A stretch of 64,000 nt of DNA from Amia ocellicauda (taxonomy: Eukaryota; Chordata; Actinopteri; Amiiformes; Amiidae), in the NCBI RefSeq assembly GCF_036373705.1, contig NC_089856.1:6830501-6894500 (forward strand), written 5' to 3'. This document shows positions 46,532 to 64,000 of this stretch, piece after piece. Each line of letters starts with the position of its first letter. Within the stretch, counting starts at the first letter, position 1. Under the pieces are notes generated by a model that saw only the letters and a program-made list of their open reading frames with translations, did not search any database and was not told the DNA's origin. A program made the translations under genes and the position numbers.

Positions 46532-49284
46532 CTGCAGATTCAAAAAACAAAATGGCAGGGCGCACACAGAGTCAGCATGCAGATCTTAAACTGACTACTG
46601 GAGAAGAGCAAAACTAAATCATTTACTTTAAGAACAATTAACAACCTTACTTTTTCAGAATATTTTTTAAATAGGAACAATGAAGACATGCTAAGATTTA
46701 AGAGCACAGAGATTTGTTGAAAGGTGAATAGAAACATGAAAGGCTAAAATAAAGAATACATAAAAAATAGTGCCTGAAACAAGGGAACATTTCTGTCACA
46801 GAAAACAGTGGTTCCTAATCACCCGTCTGCAGACCATTGCCAGTCCGTAGCATATTTTGTCCTGCACCCCGTAACATTAATCTGAAATCCACCTTAAAAA
46901 TTAATCTAAATATTAAGTTGCTTCAAGTGTTTTGTATAGGTATTGCATTTTTATTTATTGGTACTTTTCCTTCTTTTGTACAATTGCATGCATGTTTATT
47001 TTAAATGCAATAAACCTGTATGATGGCAGTATACTTCATATTGCATCATGTTTCGTTTAATTTAGTTCAAACTTAGCAATTCGTATCGGCTGACAAACAA
47101 GGTAATTGAATGCAAAATTAAAACCAAAGTAACCAAGTGACCTTGGATAGTGTTGTTAATGTCTATTGACATTTCGGCTTACTAGCCTTTTTCATGAAGA
47201 TAGGGATTGTCCTTTTGAACAGGCTGTAGGGGAAAGTAGAAACAACACGGGGAAAGTGAAAATCCAGGCATGAAACAAAGACTTACTCTTCATGCTGACA
47301 GTAATCCCAATCATGACGCTCATGCTTGCAGGCCAGGAAGTTGGGCCAGTTATCTCTTTTGCACTTCATCAGCTTCAGGAGATGGTGAGCGCAGTAATCC
47401 CGCTGCTCCACAGGTAACTGGGCTTCATTCATCTGCTGCTGAGTTGCTATCATCACTACACTCACACAACAGCCAAAGGAGAAAGCACAGTTAGAATTAC
47501 GCAGCGTCTAATCAGGGGGTCGTGTCCAGTTCCATTTCTCCAAACAGAGTTTGTGGTTTCTGTCAGTCACAACACACAACTTTAGAGAGAAATTAGCCCT
47601 CAGTAAAATGACACACACAAAAATGCAGTCACAGTTAAAGAGTCCAAGGGCAGAACAATTCTGTTTAAAAAAAAAAAAAAAAAAAAAAGAATGGTTTCCA
47701 TTCCAAAACCTCTGGCTTGTAAATACACTTTCAATGCAAAATACCTATTCTAGGGTAGAACCCTTGGATATTAGGAAACATTAGGTACATTGTTCAACTG
47801 CTGCAAAACTGTGTGCACTGCATTATTGTATGTGTAAATTAATTTTCAAGAGAGGGGTCAGATCCTAATCCTAGCCACACCACACATGAAATATAGGGCT
47901 CAAACCTTACTTTCACAGCATTTCATTTCATATGCCTCCATCCTCCCCCAAACACCACCTCTGCAGTAAACTCCCTGGCTATTCCATACCGTTTGGAAGG
48001 GGTGTGTGTGTGCATGTGTGTGCATGTGTGCGATGCCTCCATCCACACTGCTTGGCCATGGTTCACTCAGCATAGCGAGTTCAAGACAAATCTAAACCCA
48101 TTATTGCACTTTATCCATCAATGTTTCAGGGTTCAGCCATTGCTCCAATACAAGCAAACCACCAGTAAAACTTTGGTAAATATACCTTTTTAAAATAAGT
48201 GATTCAATGTTTATATTGATATATTGGTTACCAGTTGTGGATGGCTCAGGGTGGCAACACCAAAATATTATTTGTATTTATTTAATACAATTAAAACATT
48301 ATTTAAATTAAATGAAAAAACAGGCAGCCTCTGTCTCCCTCCCCTCCCTCTTGTTATACATGTTTTCAAGGTTTCTTTAATCACTCAGGACATTGATGCA
48401 ATACGATTCTCAGAAAGAACTATATTGAATCAGAATGAGGGTAGGCAGGTTTCATGTTATTGAATTCATTACAATTGTGGCACGTAAACTTGTGGACAGG
48501 GTTTGTACACGAACCAGATTAATGTATACCTCATTAAGATGTTATTCTTTCTTATGGTTTTATTTTCATTATATGTAACTCTCTTCTAGGTACATATTAA
48601 ACTATTTAAATTTAACCAATATCTATCCATTTTGACAATTAGTCAGAATGACTGTGTTCAAGCTATTCTTGGATTGATAATGTAGAAAGATGTATACAAT
48701 GTGCAGGAACAGGGATGGCCACCACTGGATAAGGCATTAGCTCAGTGTGCACCTGTAAAGTATGCAAAGCAAGAGACTTTTGATTTTTAACATTTTAAAA
48801 AAGGAAGACTTGTCATAGCGTGTAAATGGATAACAAAAAAGCTAATTGTAACATGCTAAAATTAACACATTACAAAAAAAACACAGCACACAAATCCGAA
48901 TGGCGTATCAACACCCACTGAGCGCTCAATATGAACACTGCACAGTTCATGGTGTATAGTGACATTTCAGGCAGGATCACACCACAAACACTAATGTAAT
49001 GTCTCACAGTTACACTTGACAATTCACACCTTACATTTGGGTGCTTAAACCCCAATTTCACATTTCATAAAATACTTTTTTTTTTTAAATACGTTTAAAT
49101 TGACTCATACATGTCAATGTCAAAACGCTCTGTCGATATTTTGTACACAGTGAGAAAATAAAATAACATTACCTCGCTCTTTCCTCTCCTCAAAGCCTAA
49201 ATCGGAGGGGAAACCTGCGGGTTTCAGAGGGTCCGGTTCGGTGTCCGAATTGGTCACATACCGGCGGGCGAGATGAGCTCCCAT
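46447..49284 (-). CDS. NDUFB7: NDUFB7, complex I subunit B18 (3 exons)
   Basis: Accessory subunit of mitochondrial NADH:ubiquinone oxidoreductase on the intermembrane-space side. Coding exons, in transcript order: 49173-49284, 47287-47455, 46447-46531; 366 nt, 121 aa. The N-terminus MGAHLARRY keeps Gly2, the myristoylation site known in mammals. The CHCH domain is complete: [11 protein letters not shown] and [11 protein letters not shown] are the two CX9C motifs that are oxidised by the Mia40 import route. The C-terminus [21 protein letters not shown] is basic and coiled, and about 16 residues shorter than human as I recall it. Convergent with TECR, as in human 19p13. Confidence 0.95.
46532..47286 (-). 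other. NDUFB7 intron 2
   Basis: 755 bases. CAGTGGTTCCTAATCACC at 46806 followed by GTCTGCAGACCATTGCCAGT looks like a decayed hAT terminus; the rest shows nothing. Confidence 0.4.
47287..47455 (-). CDS. NDUFB7: NDUFB7 coding exon 2
   Basis: Acceptor [25 protein letters not shown], then both CX9C motifs; ends CQHE plus two bases; donor GTAAGT. Confidence 0.95.
47456..49172 (-). other. NDUFB7 intron 1
   Basis: 1.7 kb with an A run (47645-47668) and a short GT repeat (48001-48030). No gene recognised. Confidence 0.5.
49173..49284 (-). CDS. NDUFB7: NDUFB7 coding exon 1
   Basis: [37 protein letters not shown] plus one base; donor GTAATG. Start in good context GCCATGG. Confidence 0.93.
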
Positions 49285-49423
49285 GGCGGTGGAGAGGCTC
49301 TCAGACCTAGCCTGTTAGTGCCCTGCTGTCTCTCACATAAACACCGCACACCACTTTATGTTTCTTCTCCGGTTTTGTGGGTGACCTCCACTGTCCCTGC
49401 ACAAAGCACAGCAAGCCCTTCCG

Positions 49424-49511
49424 CTTCCGGGTCAGAGAAAGTCCGCAACACCGATCCAGAATGTCTAGATCGCGTTTACGTCATTTTGGTACGTAAGATA
49501 GAAGCCATCTT
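49424..49511 (-). promoter_or_regulatory. NDUFB7 promoter: ETS/GABP, CRE-like and YY1 motifs
   Basis: On the minus strand, upstream of the ATG: two GGAA cores in ACCCGGAAGCGGAAGGG (49417-49433), a good ETS/GABP (NRF-2) site; TGACGTAA (49476-49483), a CREB/ATF-like site; and AAGATGGC (49504-49511), a YY1 site. No TATA box. This set is typical of nuclear genes for respiratory subunits. Function is inferred from motif match. Confidence 0.5.
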
Positions 49512-49862
49512 GTCTAGGTATAGTGCAATGATGTACAATGATATGCTATTTGTTTGCACGTTCTTCTAACAGTTAGTTATAATACTTGAATGTCATACAT
49601 AAAAGTGTAAACAACAATAAACACCTATTTTTGTATCTTCGCTTTAATGTTGCACTGTATTGGCACATTTCCTAAGCAATATGGCCACCGGCTTGCATTA
49701 AAGTACTCTAGTGATTTTATATCTATGGTCAGGAAGGAAACAATAATACGCACTAAGAGCAAATCCTTCCCCGGATTTTGCCCCATATTTACGTACTTTG
49801 GTTCCGCTTTGAATTGCACAGCAAACATCAAATAATCAGCATGAAAATGAATAAAAACACAT

Positions 49863-49863
<1 letters not shown>

Positions 49864-49910
<47 letters not shown>
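49864..49910 (+). repeat. (ATT)n microsatellite
   Basis: About 15 uninterrupted ATT units. Confidence 0.95.
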
Positions 49911-49911
<1 letters not shown>

Positions 49912-50752
49912 ATTTTGCTCAGTGTGAGCCTGCTTTCATTTCCAGTCAAGAACTAAAATTATTTGTGAAGATGCTCAGCAAAATGGTACATTAATAGTAC
50001 ATTATAGTAGTAATAGAAATTATATTTCAATCTTCCAGGTAGCCAAAACCATTACTAATTTAGACAAGATGGAGAATTAGGAGACAAAGCCTCAATTCAC
50101 TTGGGGATACCAGCAGTACATCCACCTGTAGGTAGGAGACAACAGGATACAGGTTATGCCTCTTTATGTGTTTCATTCAAAGCCTTTGATCTGAAAAATG
50201 TGTGTAAAATGGCTGCTCTTCTGTAACTTGACGTTACAAAATCGTATGGAACCTCTGCAGACACTGGGAAGAGTTTACAGCACAAACACACACACACACA
50301 CACACACATTTTATTTCTTCAGTCCGTCCCTCTTCAATCAGTCATCCGTTTTCGAGTTAGGGCTGCAGATTTTGACACAAAACTTCAGGCAGTATGATGT
50401 TCAAACACTAATCTGAAGACAACCAGGTCCCTAAGACCTTCAATGTCTACTTTGTTAACATAACTTGGGTTTATTGACTTAACTTGAAGTTTCTCACTGG
50501 AGCTTAACCTTATTGATACTGTAATAAAGAACCTATAAGTCATCCACACATAGATACATATTAAAATAATATTTTATATTGAAATTACTCCTTAAATCCT
50601 CTAAGCCCAGGGCAAATATATACAAAAGAATAGAGATATTGTAGGTCCTAGAGGAATTCCCAGAGAAATGTTATTAAAAACATTAAAAATATTTTAATAC
50701 AGTAATGCATGGATTACTGAAGTTTAACTTAAATATCCTTTATTTGCATTTC

Positions 50753-50755
<3 letters not shown>

Positions 50756-50823
<68 letters not shown>
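50756..50823 (+). repeat. (GT)n microsatellite
   Basis: 34 uninterrupted GT units; open frames read through it (VCVCVC) are artefacts. Confidence 0.97.
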
Positions 50824-50825
<2 letters not shown>

Positions 50826-51655
50826 TTTTCACATGGCATTCACATCATACCACTTTTTTCACCTGGAAGCAAAATGTGCTAAACCATTACAAAAAGCCTT
50901 TTTGGCAAAACTAATAGCAGAGAATGAAACAGAAAATAAGCCCAGTGATGTAAATAGCTCTTTTAATGTCAAATGTCCACTGACCTTTCTGCATTACAAT
51001 TGACTATCATGTACAATTTACTCACACATATCTCTTAACAACTGTTACCATTGCTTATTAATAAAGACTGAATTTTATTTTGTTAATGTTGCATAGTTGT
51101 TCTTTAAGCTCTACTAAAGCTATACAATAAATGTGTACTTTCTTAGCTGGTATTTTCTAGAACTTACAAAATAAAATAAAATAATAGCTCAATAAAATGT
51201 CAAGGATCTGTATCTTTGTACAGAAGAGAATACAGTAGTTTAAGAGCTAATGGTACTTATATGCTCTCTCAGTACCAGTGGGAACAGAATCACATTTGAA
51301 TGTCAATCTCCATGCACACATAGATGCAATCTTTGTCTTTGTCATACAGACGGTGTAGAAATGGGGCGTGACTTCACATACAAGGGGCTGCCACCACACA
51401 ACATATCAGTATGTTACTGCTTCACATTTAGCAAAGAGCAACAGCACCGTTTTTTACCCTACATACACAGGCAGCACAACGTATGGTTCCAGAATAAACC
51501 AAAGTTATTTTCATATCTGGCTGTTTATTTACTTGTGTTCAGCCTCTGTTTATAACTTCAGTAAATATAATAATGACATCTTCAAATTATTAAAAAAACA
51601 AACAAACATACAAATGCAATGCTGTTTTGATTCAGATTTTTTGGGTGGGCTAAGC

Positions 51656-51661
51656 TTTATT
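51656..51661 (-). terminator. Polyadenylation signal, VCP-like gene
   Basis: AATAAA on the minus strand about 165 bases after the stop codon; another lies near 51524. Confidence 0.5.
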
Positions 51662-51826
51662 ATAGCAGAAACTACAAAAGAACACAGGATAATATATATG
51701 CGGCTCCTGCTTTATACTGCAAATCTCACACTCTAGAAATCCAAACCGCAGACCTTTTTAGTACAGATCCAAAGAGCACAGGTCCAGTCATGAATAGTGA
51801 CTGGATAGTTTCTGAAGCCCCACAGG

Positions 51827-63882
<12,056 letters not shown>

Positions 63883-64000
63883 TCAACAAAAGAGCTATAC
63901 TGAGTTTGGTCATTCCTCCTGAACTGCACATCGTGGGATGTCCCAGAGAGAAATATACTGCCTCCTTTCAAATGCTGTAAACCACTCAAAAGTCATCCCC

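Larger units (their letters stand above)
49512..51655. other. Spacer between NDUFB7 and the VCP-like gene
   Basis: About 2.1 kb between the NDUFB7 promoter and the VCP-like 3' end, both minus-strand genes. It holds (ATT)n 49864-49910, (CA)n 50286-50308 and (GT)n 50756-50823. No gene recognised. Confidence 0.6.

Noticed and set aside
47160..47225. Repeat-like phrase GACATTTCGGCTTACTAGCC
   Set aside because: It resembles part of a common vertebrate repeat, but too short to assign or bound.
50705..51003. Open frames with long VCVCVC strings
   Set aside because: Translation of the (GT)n microsatellite.

Overview
This is eukaryotic DNA from a vertebrate, most likely a ray-finned fish. Genes are split into short exons with GT-AG introns, the proteins are close to human orthologues, and the non-coding DNA is full of fish-type repeats: several Tc1/mariner families, tRNA-derived SINEs, a CR1-like LINE, a DIRS-type fossil, and hAT- and Harbinger-like elements. 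I cannot name the species. No prokaryotic or viral genome features are present.

Four protein-coding genes can be reconstructed exon by exon. (1) The first coding exon of DNAJB1 (Hsp40), minus strand, 2260-2470, with a heat-shock promoter at about 2811-2937; the rest of the gene lies before base 1. (2) TECR, the trans-2,3-enoyl-CoA reductase of very-long-chain fatty acid synthesis, plus strand, 7231-43765. It has 12 coding exons giving 308 aa, plus an apparent alternative first exon at 21264 that gives a 346-aa form with a Lys/Ala/Pro-rich N-terminus. (3) NDUFB7, a complex I subunit, minus strand, 46447-49284, 3 exons, 121 aa, convergent with TECR. (4) The last ten coding exons of a VCP/p97-type AAA+ ATPase, minus strand, 51827-63858. 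These cover residues 316-806 in human VCP numbering; the 5' exons lie beyond base 64000.

The order DNAJB1 - TECR - NDUFB7 matches human 19p13. A VCP gene next to it does not, because human VCP lies on 9p13 beside DNAJB5. Since DNAJB1/DNAJB5 are paralogues and 9p and 19p belong to the same ancient paralogon, the VCP gene here may be an ohnologue lost in mammals.

Layout: 1-2259 DNAJB1 intron; 2471-7230 divergent intergenic region with a hAT-like MITE and a Tc1 fossil; 7246-21392 TECR intron 1 (SINE, hAT remnants, an unclassified element with a 110-bp tandem repeat); 21444-30720 TECR intron 2 (three further Tc1 families, a CR1-like LINE and an internally deleted Tc1); 31773-36602 intron 5 (full-length Tc1 with a frameshift and a 21-bp inversion, a 1.5-kb DNA transposon); intron 8 (a near-perfect hairpin); intron 10 (DIRS fossil); then NDUFB7, a microsatellite-rich spacer, and VCP-like, whose introns hold a Harbinger-like element and two more Tc1 families. 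The genes do not form a common pathway; they are conserved neighbours acting in cytosolic/ER proteostasis (DNAJB1, VCP), ER lipid elongation (TECR) and mitochondrial respiration (NDUFB7).
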